Shown here piece after piece: positions 8,173 to 17,316 of a DNA stretch of 43,187 nt; the stretch's first letter is position 1; each line of letters begins with the position of its first letter. The stretch spans positions 1 to 43,187 of the forward strand of contig JANQRH010000012.1 in NCBI GenBank assembly GCA_028284625.1, written 5' to 3'. Under the pieces are notes generated by a model. It searched no databases and was not told where the DNA came from. It saw nothing but the letters and a program-made list of their open reading frames with translations. A program made the translations under genes and the position numbers. The DNA is from Afifellaceae bacterium (GTDB lineage: Bacteria; Pseudomonadota; Alphaproteobacteria; Rhizobiales; Afifellaceae).

Positions 8173-8723
8173 TCCGTGAGGCTTTCCACCACAACGCTGG
8201 TGTTGGTGTAGACGCAGATCTCGCCGGCGATCTCCATGGCGCGCCGGGCGATGACCTCAGCATCCATGTCGCTGTCGCCAAGCGCCCGCGCCGCGGCGAG
8301 CGCATAATTGCCGCCCGATCCGATTGCCGCGATGCCGTGCTCCGGCTCCAGCACGTCGCCCGTGCCCGTCAGCACCAACGTCGTCGACTTGTCGGCGACG
8401 ATCATCATGGCTTCCAGACGCCGCAAGAAGCGGTCGGTTCGCCAATCCTTGGCAAGCTCCACGCAGGCGCGCATGAGCTGGCCGGGATATTGCTCAAGCT
8501 TCGCCTCCAGCCGCTCCAGAAGCGTGAAGGCGTCGGCGGTCGCACCGGCGAAGCCGGCGATGACGTCGCCCTTCGACAAGGGGCGCACCTTGCGCGCGTT
8601 GTGCTTGATCACCGTCTGGCCCATCGATACCTGGCCATCGCCGGCGATGACGACTTTGCCGCCTTTGCGCACCGTGACGATGGTCGTCGCGTGCCAAGGC
8701 GCGGCGGGAGATTGCTCGCTCAA
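8169..8723 (-). CDS. hslV: ATP-dependent protease peptidase subunit HslV (ClpQ)
   Basis: The 184-residue protein is the proteasome-beta-like threonine peptidase that pairs with HslU. The mature N-terminus is expected at Thr13, in the run [22 protein letters not shown], after removal of a 12-residue propeptide. Lys-rich HNARKVRPL and the [14 protein letters not shown] motif near the C-terminus are conserved. The start is TTG at 8723, preceded by a perfect AAGGAGG with suitable spacing, and no nearby ATG competes. It is the first gene of a five- or six-gene minus-strand run that ends with hslU and a cyclase. Confidence 0.95.
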   Translation of the reverse strand: MSEQSPAAPWHATTIVTVRKGGKVVIAGDGQVSMGQTVIKHNARKVRPLSKGDVIAGFAGATADAFTLLERLEAKLEQYPGQLMRACVELAKDWRTDRFLRRLEAMMIVADKSTTLVLTGTGDVLEPEHGIAAIGSGGNYALAAARALGDSDMDAEVIARRAMEIAGEICVYTNTSVVVESLTE

Positions 8724-8796
8724 TATCGCCTCCTTCAGCGAATAAAGCCGGCCCCCTGACGAAGCGCCGGCCCCACCCCTGATCGCGTTAGCCTGC

Positions 8797-8825
8797 TATT
8801 TAGGTGTCGGCGGCGGCCCGCGCAA
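8797..8825 (-). promoter_or_regulatory. Candidate promoter for the hslV operon
   Basis: On the minus strand TTGCGC (8820-8825) is separated by 17 bp from TAAATA (8797-8802), about 75 bp before hslV. Read as a heat-shock promoter, ATTG plus 18 bp plus CCTAAATAGC is two to three changes from the alphaproteobacterial RpoH pattern CTTG-N17/18-CYTATNTNNG. The match is only moderate and is offered as a candidate. The intergenic region (8724-8938) also has to serve hisB on the other strand, for which I see no convincing promoter. Confidence 0.3.
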
Positions 8826-8938
8826 TTGTGCGGCTGCGGCCGGACCGTCGGCGCCTTTGGCGGCGGTGAACCGCCCGCCCGGTGGCAATTGGTCAACGCC
8901 GCTGTTAGAAGGCGCTCGCGAAATGGGACACGCGATCA

Positions 8939-9532
8939 ATGCGTAAGGCCGAGATAAAGCGCAAAACCAAGGAAACCGACATCGCGGTCGCCGTCAATCT
9001 GGACGGCGCCGGCAAGGCGGATATCGCCACTGGAATCGGCTTCTTCGACCACATGCTGGAGCAGGTGGCGCGCCACGGGCTGATCGACATGAAGATCAAA
9101 GCTGTCGGCGACCTCCATATCGACCAGCACCACACGGCGGAAGATGTCGGGATCGCGCTTGGCCAGGCGCTGAAGAAGGCGCTCGGCGACATGAAGGGCA
9201 TCACACGCTACGCCGATGTCCACCTGCCGATGGACGAAGCGCTGACCCGCTGCGCGATCGACGTGTCCGGGCGGCCGTTTCTGGTATGGCGGGTGAAGTT
9301 CACCCGCGGCAAGATTGGCGATTTCGACACCGAGCTGGTGCGCGAATTCTTCCAGGCGTTCGCGCAAAATGCTGGAATCACGTTGCACGTGGAGAACCTC
9401 TACGGCCGCAACAACCACCATATCGCCGAGAGCTGCTTCAAGGCGCTGGCGCGAGCACTGCGCGCTGCATTGACGATCGATGCGAGAAGCGCCAAATCCG
9501 TGCCCTCCACCAAGGGCACGCTGAGCGGATAA
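8939..9532 (+). CDS. hisB: Imidazoleglycerol-phosphate dehydratase
   Basis: The 197-residue protein catalyses dehydration of imidazole glycerol phosphate to imidazole acetol phosphate in histidine synthesis. It carries the family's metal-binding histidine motifs: [26 protein letters not shown] and [18 protein letters not shown]. It is the monofunctional form, without the N-terminal phosphatase domain found in enteric HisB. It opens the plus-strand his cluster and is divergent from hslV. The next gene starts 4 bp after its stop. Confidence 0.96.
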   Translation: MRKAEIKRKTKETDIAVAVNLDGAGKADIATGIGFFDHMLEQVARHGLIDMKIKAVGDLHIDQHHTAEDVGIALGQALKKALGDMKGITRYADVHLPMDEALTRCAIDVSGRPFLVWRVKFTRGKIGDFDTELVREFFQAFAQNAGITLHVENLYGRNNHHIAESCFKALARALRAALTIDARSAKSVPSTKGTLSG

Positions 9533-9536
9533 AGAC

Positions 9537-10010
9537 ATGAGAGCCTACACGGTTCACGGCCTGCCGCGTGACCCGAGCCCGGAGCGCTTCGCCTTCGTCA
9601 AGGACGGCATCTGCTGGCCGGCGCTCTTCATTCCGCTTCTTTGGATGCTGTGGCATCGCATGTGGGTCGTGCTCTTGGGCTATATCGCCTTCGCTCTGGT
9701 GGTCGGCGTGATCGACGAATTTGTCGGCGAGCCTTACGCTGTGATCGCCGGCATCGGCGGCGCTCTGATACTATGGCTGGAGGGCAACGCCATCCGCCGC
9801 TTTTCGCTTCAGGCGCGTGGCTGGCGTGAGATCGGCGATGCCGTCGGCCGCAATCTTGCCGAAGCGGAGATTCGCTTCTTTGCCGGCTGGGCCAAGCTCC
9901 CGCCGCTGAAGCGTGAAGCGCTTCTCGCCGGCGCAGCACACAAAGTCGCTTCACCGGTTGCCGACGCCGACGCGCCGATCCTCGGGCTCTTTCCGGAGCC
10001 CGACCGATGA
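9537..10010 (+). CDS. DUF2628 domain membrane protein
   Basis: The 157-residue protein matches the DUF2628 pattern: an N-terminal RAYTVHGLP...ERFAFVKDGICWPALFIPLLWMLWHRMW, two or three hydrophobic segments (about 27-45, 47-80), and a GNAIRRFSLQARGW motif at about 84-97. It lies 4 bp after hisB and 24 bp before hisH. This position is familiar from Hyphomicrobiales his clusters. Its role is not known. A membrane protein inside a histidine operon is unusual, and a link to histidine or imidazole physiology would be only a guess. Confidence 0.8.
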   Translation: MRAYTVHGLPRDPSPERFAFVKDGICWPALFIPLLWMLWHRMWVVLLGYIAFALVVGVIDEFVGEPYAVIAGIGGALILWLEGNAIRRFSLQARGWREIGDAVGRNLAEAEIRFFAGWAKLPPLKREALLAGAAHKVASPVADADAPILGLFPEPDR

Positions 10011-10034
10011 GCACTACTATTCGCGGCCTCTGAC

Positions 10035-10679
10035 ATGAGCGTCGCCATCATCGATTACGGCTCCGGCAATCTGCATTCCGCGGCCAAGGCGTTTGAACGC
10101 GCCGCCTTGGAAACCGGCGATCGCATCGTCGTCACCTCCGACGCCGATGAAGTTGCGGCTGCCGACAGGGTCGTGCTGCCGGGCGTCGGCGCCTTTGCCG
10201 ATTGCCGGCGCGGGCTCGATGCGGTGCCGGGCATGGTGGAAGCGCTCCACGAGCATGTGTCGACGCGTGGGCGGCCCTTTCTCGGCATCTGCGTCGGCTG
10301 CCAGCTCATGGCCGAGCGCGGCCTGGAGAAAGAGGTGACAGACGGCCTCGGCTGGATCGCCGGCGATGTCGTCAAGATCGAGCCGACCAACCCGGAACTA
10401 AAGATACCGCATATGGGCTGGAACACGATCGATGTGGTGCACGACGCGCCGATCCTCGCCGGCGTGCCGACCGGAGAAGGCGGGCTCGACGCCTACTTCG
10501 TGCACTCCTTCCACCTGAAGCAGCGCGACGATGATGACCTCGTCGCCACGGCCGATTATGGCGGCCCGGTTACGGCTGTCGTGGCGCGCGGCAATGTCGC
10601 CGGCACGCAGTTCCACCCGGAGAAAAGCCAGCAGCTCGGCCTGGCGCTCATCGCCAATTTCCTGAAGTGGAAGCCTTGA
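10035..10679 (+). CDS. hisH: Imidazole glycerol phosphate synthase, glutaminase subunit
   Basis: The 214-residue protein is a class I glutamine amidotransferase. The nucleophile Cys86 is in GICVGCQLM and the triad is completed by His194 and Glu196 in QFHPEKSQ. The oxyanion strand GSGNL is near the start. It releases ammonia from glutamine and channels it to HisF. The usual Met after GICVG is a Cys here, a mild substitution next to the nucleophile that should not abolish activity. A mosaic repeat separates it from hisA. Confidence 0.96.
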   Translation: MSVAIIDYGSGNLHSAAKAFERAALETGDRIVVTSDADEVAAADRVVLPGVGAFADCRRGLDAVPGMVEALHEHVSTRGRPFLGICVGCQLMAERGLEKEVTDGLGWIAGDVVKIEPTNPELKIPHMGWNTIDVVHDAPILAGVPTGEGGLDAYFVHSFHLKQRDDDDLVATADYGGPVTAVVARGNVAGTQFHPEKSQQLGLALIANFLKWKP

Positions 10680-10688
10680 GTTTGGCTC

Positions 10689-10790
10689 CGTCGTCATGCC
10701 CCGACCTGACCGGGGCCTCCATCCCGGACCATTCGTGCAGTCCTCGGCGCTACGGTATGGATCGCCGGATCAAATCCGGCGATGACGATC
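10689..10790. repeat. Mosaic inverted repeat, copy 3, between hisH and hisA
   Basis: The left arm (10689-10724) carries CGTCATGCCCCGACCTGACC and the right arm (10759-10790) carries CGGATCAAATCCGGCGATGA. The arms are inverted relative to each other around a spacer of about 34 bp. This is the same design as at 107-191 and 1375-1574. It lies inside an operon, so it will be transcribed and can fold into two small hairpins or one long one. Confidence 0.65.
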
Positions 10791-10812
10791 GCAAATCAGA
10801 TATCGTCTAGCG

Positions 10813-11547
10813 ATGATCCTTTTCCCCGCCATCGACCTGAAGGACGGCCAGTGCGTGCGCCTGAAGCGCGGCGCCATGGACGAGGCGACCATCTACAACG
10901 CCGATCCGGCCGCTCAAGCGCGCGACTTCGCCGCCATCGGCTTTTCCTGGCTGCACGTCGTCGATCTTGACGGCGCCTTTGCCGGCGAGGCGAAGAACGC
11001 CGCAGCCATCGACGCCATCCTGGGCGCTATCGGCAACGAGATGCAGGTGCAGCTCGGCGGTGGCATCCGCACGCGCGACCACATCGCGCGCTGGCTGGAG
11101 AAAGGTCTCACGCGCGTCATCCTCGGCACAGTGGCGCTGCGCGACCCCGATTTGGTGCGCGAAGCCGCGCGCGCTCACCCGGGGCGCATCGCCGTCGGCA
11201 TCGACGCGCGGGCCGGCAAGGTGGCGGTCGAAGGCTGGGCGGAGACCTCCGACATGGAGGCGCTGACGCTTGCCAAGATGTTTGAGGACGCCGGCGTGGC
11301 GGCCATCATCTACACAGACATCGACCGCGACGGCGTGCTCGCCGGCGTAAACTGGGACGCGACGCTGGCATTGGCCGACGCCGTGTCCATCCCCGTCATC
11401 GCGTCAGGCGGCTTCGCCTCAATAGCCGACATTGAGCGGATGACGATGCCCGACGCGGCGAAGCTCGAGGGCGCGATCGTCGGCCGCGCGCTCTACGACG
11501 GACGCATCGATCCGGAAGCTGCACTCAAGCGGTTGGCGGAGGCGTAG
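10813..11547 (+). CDS. hisA: ProFAR isomerase (HisA)
   Basis: The 244-residue (beta/alpha)8-barrel isomerises ProFAR to PRFAR. The two catalytic aspartates are in place, Asp8 in PAIDLKDG and Asp131 in GIDARAGK. The phosphate-binding glycines sit in QLGGGIRT and VIASGGFAS. The N-terminal and C-terminal halves are visibly similar, as expected for this duplicated fold. The gene follows hisH after the repeat element and precedes hisF by 94 bp. Confidence 0.96.
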   Translation: MILFPAIDLKDGQCVRLKRGAMDEATIYNADPAAQARDFAAIGFSWLHVVDLDGAFAGEAKNAAAIDAILGAIGNEMQVQLGGGIRTRDHIARWLEKGLTRVILGTVALRDPDLVREAARAHPGRIAVGIDARAGKVAVEGWAETSDMEALTLAKMFEDAGVAAIIYTDIDRDGVLAGVNWDATLALADAVSIPVIASGGFASIADIERMTMPDAAKLEGAIVGRALYDGRIDPEAALKRLAEA

Positions 11548-11641
11548 GCGCTTCGAGGGGGCGGCGTCTGTTCCTTGTTCGCCGTATGGCGCTGCGGCTA
11601 TAACACCGCGCCCTACCCTCGCCCGCATTAGGAAGTCGGAA

Positions 11642-12421
11642 TTGCTCAAAGCCCGCGTCATTCCCTGCCTCGACGTGAAAGACGGCCGCGTCGTCAAAGG
11701 CGTCAACTTCGTCGACCTGGTCGACGCCGGCGATCCGGTGGAGGCCGCGAAGGCTTATGACGAGGCCGGCGCGGACGAGCTGTGTTTCCTCGACATCACC
11801 GCCAGCCACGAAAACCGCGACGTCATCTTCGATGTGGTGACGGAGACGGCCGAGCATTGCTTCATGCCGCTCACCGTCGGCGGGGGCGTGCGCACAACCG
11901 ACGACATCCGCAAGCTTCTGCTGGCCGGCGCCGACAAGGTCTCCATCAACACGGCGGCCGTGGCCGAGCGCGCCTTTGTGGCGCGCGCCGCAGACAAGTT
12001 CGGCGACCAGTGCATCGTCGTGGCGATCGACGCCAAGCAGGTCGACTCAAAGGACGGCGCGCCGCGCTGGGAGATCTTTACCCATGGCGGGCGGCGGCCC
12101 ACCAGCATCGACGCCATCGATTACGCACGCGAGGTCACTGCGCTCGGCGCCGGCGAAATCCTGCTCACCTCCATGGACCGCGACGGCACCAAGGCCGGCT
12201 TCGATATCGCGCTAACGCGCGCGGTCGCCGACGCGGTGAGCGTGCCGGTGATTGCCTCAGGCGGCGTCGGCACGCTCGATCACCTCGTAGACGGCGTGCG
12301 CGACGGCCACGCCAGCGCCGTGCTCGCAGCCTCCATCTTCCATTTCGGCACCCACACCATCGCGGAAGCCAAGGCGCATATGGCCGAAGCGGGGATACCC
12401 GTGCGCCGCGTTTCGGCCTAA
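11642..12421 (+). CDS. hisF: Imidazole glycerol phosphate synthase, cyclase subunit
   Basis: The 259-residue barrel closes the imidazole ring using ammonia from HisH, yielding IGP and AICAR. Catalytic Asp11 is in PCLDVKDG and Asp130 in VAIDAK. The phosphate sites TVGGGVRT and VIASGGVGT are conserved. The start is TTG at 11642 with AGGAAG six bases upstream, giving the standard [13 protein letters not shown]-terminus. It lies 34 bp before hisE. Confidence 0.96.
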   Translation: MLKARVIPCLDVKDGRVVKGVNFVDLVDAGDPVEAAKAYDEAGADELCFLDITASHENRDVIFDVVTETAEHCFMPLTVGGGVRTTDDIRKLLLAGADKVSINTAAVAERAFVARAADKFGDQCIVVAIDAKQVDSKDGAPRWEIFTHGGRRPTSIDAIDYAREVTALGAGEILLTSMDRDGTKAGFDIALTRAVADAVSVPVIASGGVGTLDHLVDGVRDGHASAVLAASIFHFGTHTIAEAKAHMAEAGIPVRRVSA

Positions 12422-12455
12422 GAAGGGCGCCCCAAAGGACGCGTCAGCCAGTCTC

Positions 12456-12779
12456 ATGCCGGACTTCACCCTTGAGGACCTCGTAAGGATCGTCGGAGAC
12501 CGCGCCGGTTCCGACGATCCAACCTCCTATACGGCGAAGCTCGCCCGCGAGGGCGTTGCGCGTTGCGCCAAGAAGTTCGGCGAGGAGGCGGTGGAAGCGG
12601 CGATTGCCGCCGTCCAGGACGACCGCGCTGCGCTCACGAAAGAGGCCGCCGACGTGCTCTACCACCTCGTCGTCCTCCTGCATGTCACCGGCGTGCCCTA
12701 CGAAGCAGTGACCGACGAATTGCAGCGTCGCACGGCCGAGACGGGCTTGCAGGAGAAGGCGCGGCGAGGGTCGGCCTGA
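12456..12779 (+). CDS. hisE: Phosphoribosyl-ATP pyrophosphatase
   Basis: The 107-residue all-helical protein belongs to the MazG-like HisE family and hydrolyses PR-ATP to PR-AMP in histidine synthesis. The metal-binding acidic residues occur in [14 protein letters not shown] and [14 protein letters not shown]. It is a stand-alone HisE and not fused to HisI. Its TGA overlaps the ATG of coaA by one base (TGATG), so the two are probably translated together. Confidence 0.95.
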   Translation: MPDFTLEDLVRIVGDRAGSDDPTSYTAKLAREGVARCAKKFGEEAVEAAIAAVQDDRAALTKEAADVLYHLVVLLHVTGVPYEAVTDELQRRTAETGLQEKARRGSA

Positions 12780-13732
12780 TGGACAAGGCGACCCGCGAAA
12801 GCCTGTCGCCATATCGCGTCTTCTCCATCGAGGAGTGGGCAGAGCTTCGCGCCGACACGCCGATGACGCTGACGGAGGAGGAGGTTGCTGCGCTGCGCTC
12901 GCTCGGCGACCCGGTCTCCATGCAGGAGGTGGAACGGGTCTACCTGCCCGTCGCGCGCCTCCTCTCCTTTTATGTCACCGCCACGCAGGGGCTCTTCCAC
13001 GCCACGCAGGCGTTCCTCGGCACCAACGAAACCAAGATGCCGTTCATCATCGGCATTGGCGGATCGGTTGCGGTCGGCAAGTCGACCACAGCGCGGGTGC
13101 TGCGGGAACTCCTGACGCGCTGGCCGTCGGCGCCCAAGGTCGAGCTGGTCACCACGGACGGGTTCCTGTTCCCCAATGCCATCTTGCAGGCGGAGGGCCG
13201 GATGGAGCGCAAAGGCTTCCCCGAAAGCTACGACGTGGCGGCGCTCCTCGCCTTTCTGCATAATGTAAAGGGCGGCGAGCCGCGCGTCTCGGCGCCGGTT
13301 TACTCGCACCTCACCTACGACATCGTGCCCGGCGAGACGATCGTCGTCGACCGGCCCGACATCGTGATCCTGGAAGGAATCAACGTCTTGCAGCCGCGCG
13401 ACCTGCCGAAGGACGGCAAGGCCGTACCCTTCGTCTCCGATTTCTTCGACTTCTCCATCTATCTCGACGCCGACGAAGGTGCGCTGCGGCGCTGGTACGT
13501 AGAGCGTTTCATGGACCTGAAGGACACGCGTTTCCGCGACCCGCGCTCCTACTTCCACGATTACGCGTCCCTCTCCCATGAAGAGGCAAAGGAGGTGGCA
13601 AACGGCCTTTGGGAGCGCATCAACCTGGTCAATCTGCGCGAGAACATCTTTCCGACGCGGCCGCGCGCCGATCTGATTCTGAGCAAAGACGCCGACCACG
13701 CGGTAAAGCAGGTCGCGCTTAGGAAGCTCTAG
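12779..13732 (+). CDS. coaA: Type I pantothenate kinase
   Basis: The 317-residue enzyme phosphorylates pantothenate with ATP, the first committed step to coenzyme A. The P-loop [12 protein letters not shown] is at 92-103, and the family motifs [20 protein letters not shown] and [11 protein letters not shown] follow. The true start is ATG 12779, overlapping the hisE stop. A frame open upstream of it is only a shadow of hisE. Linkage of coaA to the end of the his cluster is seen in other Hyphomicrobiales. Confidence 0.95.
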   Translation: MDKATRESLSPYRVFSIEEWAELRADTPMTLTEEEVAALRSLGDPVSMQEVERVYLPVARLLSFYVTATQGLFHATQAFLGTNETKMPFIIGIGGSVAVGKSTTARVLRELLTRWPSAPKVELVTTDGFLFPNAILQAEGRMERKGFPESYDVAALLAFLHNVKGGEPRVSAPVYSHLTYDIVPGETIVVDRPDIVILEGINVLQPRDLPKDGKAVPFVSDFFDFSIYLDADEGALRRWYVERFMDLKDTRFRDPRSYFHDYASLSHEEAKEVANGLWERINLVNLRENIFPTRPRADLILSKDADHAVKQVALRKL

Positions 13733-13735
13733 AGC

Positions 13736-14464
13736 ATGCGGCCTGACCTGATCCCGCGCGACGCCCGTGACAGGATGATCGTGCCGCTCGACTTTCCGTC
13801 CGTGGATCGGGCCGAGGCGATGGTCGCAACGCTCGGCGATGCGGTGTCGTTCTACAAAATCGGCATGCAGCTTGTGTTTGCCGGTGGTCTGCCGCTGGTC
13901 GGTCAACTCGTCGCTGACGGCAAGCACATCTTCCTCGACATGAAGCTTCTCGACATCGACAACACAATTGCCGGCGGCGTCGACAGCATCGCGTGCCTTG
14001 GCGTGACCTTCACGACAATCCATGCCTATCCGAAGGCGATGCGCGCGGCCGTGAAGGCCCTTCATCGACCGGAGCACCAATCGGCCGGACTCGGGCTCCT
14101 TGCCGTGACGGTTCTGACCTCCATGGATGATGATGACGTGCGCGCCGCTGGCTATGCGCGGCCGGCGGCCGAACTCGTCGCGACGCGCGCCGCCGACGCA
14201 CGTGAAGCCGGCATGGACGGCATTGTCTGCTCGCCTTTGGAGATCGCCACCGTGCGCGAGATCGTTGGACCGGACATGGCAATCATCACGCCCGGTATTC
14301 GCCCGGCCGATGCGGCGGCCGACGATCAGAAGCGCATCATGACGCCAGCTGACGCCATCAAGGCCGGGGCGGATTATCTCGTCATCGGGCGGCCGATCAC
14401 AGCGGCTGCCGATCCGGTATCGGCAGCGCGCGCCGTATTGGATGAAATCGAAGCGGCAGCTTAG
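13736..14464 (+). CDS. pyrF: Orotidine 5'-phosphate decarboxylase
   Basis: The 242-residue barrel decarboxylates OMP to UMP, the last step of de novo pyrimidine synthesis. The catalytic array is intact: Asp19, Lys41, then Asp68-x-Lys70-x-x-Asp73 in [13 protein letters not shown]. The usual Pro after DI is Asp here, which is a small departure. The phosphate-gripper segment is IITPGIRP. It starts 3 bp after coaA and ends 10 bp before the DUF1330 gene. Confidence 0.95.
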   Translation: MRPDLIPRDARDRMIVPLDFPSVDRAEAMVATLGDAVSFYKIGMQLVFAGGLPLVGQLVADGKHIFLDMKLLDIDNTIAGGVDSIACLGVTFTTIHAYPKAMRAAVKALHRPEHQSAGLGLLAVTVLTSMDDDDVRAAGYARPAAELVATRAADAREAGMDGIVCSPLEIATVREIVGPDMAIITPGIRPADAAADDQKRIMTPADAIKAGADYLVIGRPITAAADPVSAARAVLDEIEAAA

Positions 14465-14474
14465 GGGGAGTATT

Positions 14475-14783
14475 ATGGCAAAGGGCTACTGGATCGCGCG
14501 GGTCGATGTGCGCGACGCGGACATTTACGCGGACTACGTCAAGGCCAACGCCGATCCGTTCTCACGGTTCGGGGCAAAATTTCTGGTGCGAGCCGGGCAG
14601 CACCAGGCCGTTGAGGGTGAAGCCCGCTCCCGCAACGTCGTGATCGAGTTCCCCTCCTACGACGCAGCCCTCGCCTGCTACGACGACCCGGCCTACCAGA
14701 AGGCCAAAGCGATCCGCGAGCAGGCGTCCGACAGCGACCTCATCATCATTGAGGGCTATGACGGAGCGCAACCTGGGGATTAG
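14475..14783 (+). CDS. DUF1330 family protein
   Basis: The 102-residue protein has the ferredoxin-like dimeric alpha/beta-barrel pattern of DUF1330. It opens with KGYWIARVDVRDADIYADYV, then RFGAKFLVRAG and a VVIEFPSYDAALACYDDPAYQKAKAIRE stretch. ATG 14475 is preceded by GGGGGAG, and the in-frame extension back into pyrF is not needed. Members occur beside many unrelated metabolic genes and have no settled function. Its place between pyrF and moeB is probably co-transcription only. Confidence 0.85.
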   Translation: MAKGYWIARVDVRDADIYADYVKANADPFSRFGAKFLVRAGQHQAVEGEARSRNVVIEFPSYDAALACYDDPAYQKAKAIREQASDSDLIIIEGYDGAQPGD

Positions 14784-14795
14784 TATTGCGGCGTC

Positions 14796-15536
14796 ATGCC
14801 CGACCAGCCGCTAACGCCCGAAGAGCTTCAGCGCTACGCCCGCCACATCGTGCTCGCCGAGATCGGCGGCGCGGGGCAGCAGCGGCTGAAGGCGGCGCGC
14901 GTGCTCGTAGTCGGCGCCGGCGGGCTCGGGGCACCGGTGGCGCTTTATCTCGCGGCGGCCGGAATCGGCACGCTCGACATCGTCGATGACGATCATGTCA
15001 GCCTCTCCAACTTGCAGCGCCAGATCATCCACGCCAGCGACCGTGTCGGCGCGCCCAAGGCGGAGAGCGCCCGCGACACATTGAAGGCGGTCAATCCGCA
15101 TGTGGAGGTCGTGCCGCATCAGACACGGCTGACGGCGGAGAATGCGCGCGAGTTGATCTCCGACGCCGACATTGTCGCCGACGGCTCCGACAATTTCGCC
15201 ACGCGCTTTCTCGTCGCCGACACCTGCGCGGAATTGAACGTGCCGTTGGTGACGGCGGCGGTCGGCCGCTTCGACGGCTCCGTAACCGTGCTGAAGCCTT
15301 ATGAGGACGACAACCCCTCCTACCGCGATATCTTCCCTGCCCCGCCGCCGGAAGGCCTTCTGCCGACCTGTGCCGAGGCCGGCATCTTGGGCGCGCTCAC
15401 CGGCGTCATCGGATCGATCCAGGCGCTGGAGGTGCTGAAGCTGATCTCCGGAATCGGCGAGCCGCTGATCGGCCGGCTGATGCTCTACGACGGCTTGGCG
15501 CAGCGGTTTGACGAGATCCGGTACAAGCGGAAATAG
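14796..15536 (+). CDS. moeB: Adenylyltransferase of the MoeB/ThiF/HesA family
   Basis: The 246-residue protein is an E1-like enzyme that adenylates the C-terminus of a sulfur-carrier protein such as MoaD or ThiS. The nucleotide loop GAGGLGAP (40-47), the arginine finger region NLQRQ (72-76) and the DGSDNFATR segment (129-137) are intact. The zinc-binding CxxC of E. coli MoeB is replaced by SYRD at 175-178. The second cysteine pair is absent because the protein ends at EIRYKRK. Cys192 in PTCAEAG is kept. The gene name is by family, and a ThiF-type role is possible. Confidence 0.8.
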   Translation: MPDQPLTPEELQRYARHIVLAEIGGAGQQRLKAARVLVVGAGGLGAPVALYLAAAGIGTLDIVDDDHVSLSNLQRQIIHASDRVGAPKAESARDTLKAVNPHVEVVPHQTRLTAENARELISDADIVADGSDNFATRFLVADTCAELNVPLVTAAVGRFDGSVTVLKPYEDDNPSYRDIFPAPPPEGLLPTCAEAGILGALTGVIGSIQALEVLKLISGIGEPLIGRLMLYDGLAQRFDEIRYKRK

Positions 15537-15653
15537 AAGGCCCTCCCGCGCGCCGCCATCAAGCAACTAGGCTCAATTGCGTCCTTAGGCGCCACTCTTT
15601 GGTAACCCGCGTCCCCCCATGATCGCCTCGGGCGGTGATGAGGATGGCGTAGC

Positions 15654-16184
15654 TTGGGTCAAGTCTATCCATTAAGACGCCCGCCGAGCCGGCAAGAGAA
15701 CGCGCACCAATCGCGGCTTCTCCATTTCTCCGCTCTATGGCTGGCGATCTTCGCATTGGCGTTCGCCGCCGCCATTTATGGCGACCGCAATCGCTCCCCC
15801 CTTTCGCTGCCGGAGATCGGCGAGCCGCGTCCTGCCAGCGCCGTCTTTGCGCGGTGCGGCGGCCTGCGCCGCGATAACTGCGTCATCGACGGCGACACGT
15901 TCACCTTCAACGGCGAACGCATTCGCATCGCCGATATCGACGCACCGGAGACACATCCCTCCCGCTGCGCATCGGAGGAGAGGCTCGGCGCCGAGGCCAC
16001 CCGCCGCCTCCAGGCTCTCCTGAACGAAGGGCCGTTCGTCTTGGAATCGATCGGCCGCGACACGGACCGCTATGGCCGCAAACTCAGGATTGTCACGCGC
16101 GGCAACCGCTCGGTCGGCGCCATCTTGGTTAGGGAGGGCTTGGCGCGACCTTGGGAGGGGCGCCGGCGTTCTTGGTGCAGCTAG
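15654..16184 (+). CDS. Membrane-anchored thermonuclease-like (SNase) protein
   Basis: The 176-residue protein has one hydrophobic segment (about 26-43) followed by a short staphylococcal-nuclease-type domain. Motifs are VIDGDTFTFNGERIRIADIDAPET (77-100), with the metal-binding Asp and the first active Arg. RDTDRYGRKLRIV and GLARPWEG follow. The domain probably faces the periplasm or is released there. I used TTG 15654 because no in-frame ATG exists before the membrane segment and GATGAGGATGG lies upstream. The start remains uncertain. Confidence 0.8.
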   Translation: MGQVYPLRRPPSRQENAHQSRLLHFSALWLAIFALAFAAAIYGDRNRSPLSLPEIGEPRPASAVFARCGGLRRDNCVIDGDTFTFNGERIRIADIDAPETHPSRCASEERLGAEATRRLQALLNEGPFVLESIGRDTDRYGRKLRIVTRGNRSVGAILVREGLARPWEGRRRSWCS

Positions 16185-16196
16185 GCGAGCACCACC

Positions 16197-17195
16197 TCAC
16201 ACATAACTCGGCAGCACGCGGTCCGGCGGTTTGTGCCCGTCCATCCAGTTGCGGATGTTGATGATCACCGTGTCGCCCATGTCGATGCGCCCCTCCAAAG
16301 TGGCGGAGCCCATATGCGGCAACAGAACGACCTTGCCGGTCTTGGCCATCTTGATGAGCCGCGGGTCGACCGCCGGCTCGTGCTCGAAGACGTCGAGCCC
16401 GGCGCCTGAGATCGCCTCCGCCTCAAGCATCTCAATCAGCGCTTCCTCGTCGATGATGGAGCCGCGCGCCGTGTTGACGATGACGGCGACCGGCCGCATC
16501 AGCTTCAACCGCCGGCGCGACAGGATGTGATAGGTCGCCGGCGTCGCCGGGCAGTTGACGGAGACGATGTCGACGCGCGCTAGCATCTGGTCGAGGCTTT
16601 CCCAGAACGTCGCCTCAAGCTCCTCCTCCACCTTCGGCTCCACCGGCCGACGGTTGTGATAATGGATGGAGAGTCCGAAGGCGCGCGCGCGACGCGCCAC
16701 CGCCGTGCCGATGCGGCCCATGCCGATAATGCCGAGCCGCTTCCCCCAGATGCGATGGCCGAGCATCCAGGTCGGCGACCAGCCCAACCATTCGTGACCC
16801 TCGCGCAGAACGCGCGCGCCCTCCGCCAGCCGCCGCGGCACCGAAAGGATCAGCGCCATCGTCATGTCGGCGGTGTCTTCGGTCAGAACGTTCGGCGTGT
16901 TGGTGATGATGATGCCGCGCTTCACCGCCGCATCGACGTCGATATTGTCGACGCCGTTGCCGAAATTGGCGATCAGCTTCAGCTGGTCACCGGCCTGCGC
17001 CAGCATGGCGGCGTCGATCCGGTCGGTGACGGTGGGGACCAGTACGTCGGCGGTCTGCATGGCCTTGACCAGCTCCGCCTGAGACAACGGCTTGTCTTCG
17101 ATGTTGAGCTGTGTCTGAAACAGCTCCCGCATGCGCGTTTCGACAGGCTCCGGCAACCGGCGCGTTACGATCACCAAGGGTTTGGCTTTCGTCAT
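16197..17195 (-). CDS. D-isomer-specific 2-hydroxyacid dehydrogenase (glyoxylate/hydroxypyruvate reductase type)
   Basis: The 332-residue protein has both halves of the family. The cofactor motif is GMGRIG (158-163) and the catalytic residues are Arg244 (NTARG), Glu273 (EHEP) and His294 (LLPHMGSAT). The two arginines after the nucleotide fold (HNRRP, 180-184) suggest NADPH preference. It resembles the GyaR/GRHPR group that reduces glyoxylate or hydroxypyruvate. ATG 17195 is preferred over the GTG at 17207, since the GGGAG site overlaps that GTG. It converges on the nuclease gene with 12 bp between them. Confidence 0.88.
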   Translation of the reverse strand: MTKAKPLVIVTRRLPEPVETRMRELFQTQLNIEDKPLSQAELVKAMQTADVLVPTVTDRIDAAMLAQAGDQLKLIANFGNGVDNIDVDAAVKRGIIITNTPNVLTEDTADMTMALILSVPRRLAEGARVLREGHEWLGWSPTWMLGHRIWGKRLGIIGMGRIGTAVARRARAFGLSIHYHNRRPVEPKVEEELEATFWESLDQMLARVDIVSVNCPATPATYHILSRRRLKLMRPVAVIVNTARGSIIDEEALIEMLEAEAISGAGLDVFEHEPAVDPRLIKMAKTGKVVLLPHMGSATLEGRIDMGDTVIINIRNWMDGHKPPDRVLPSYV

Positions 17196-17316
17196 AGGCT
17201 TACGCACTCCCGCTCACCGAGATCGGCCGCAAATGTCGCACCATAAACGCTCTTAACGAATGGCCCGTCAAACGCAATAAATCGCCTCCAAGTAGGAGGA
17301 GCAACGCTTCGGCATT

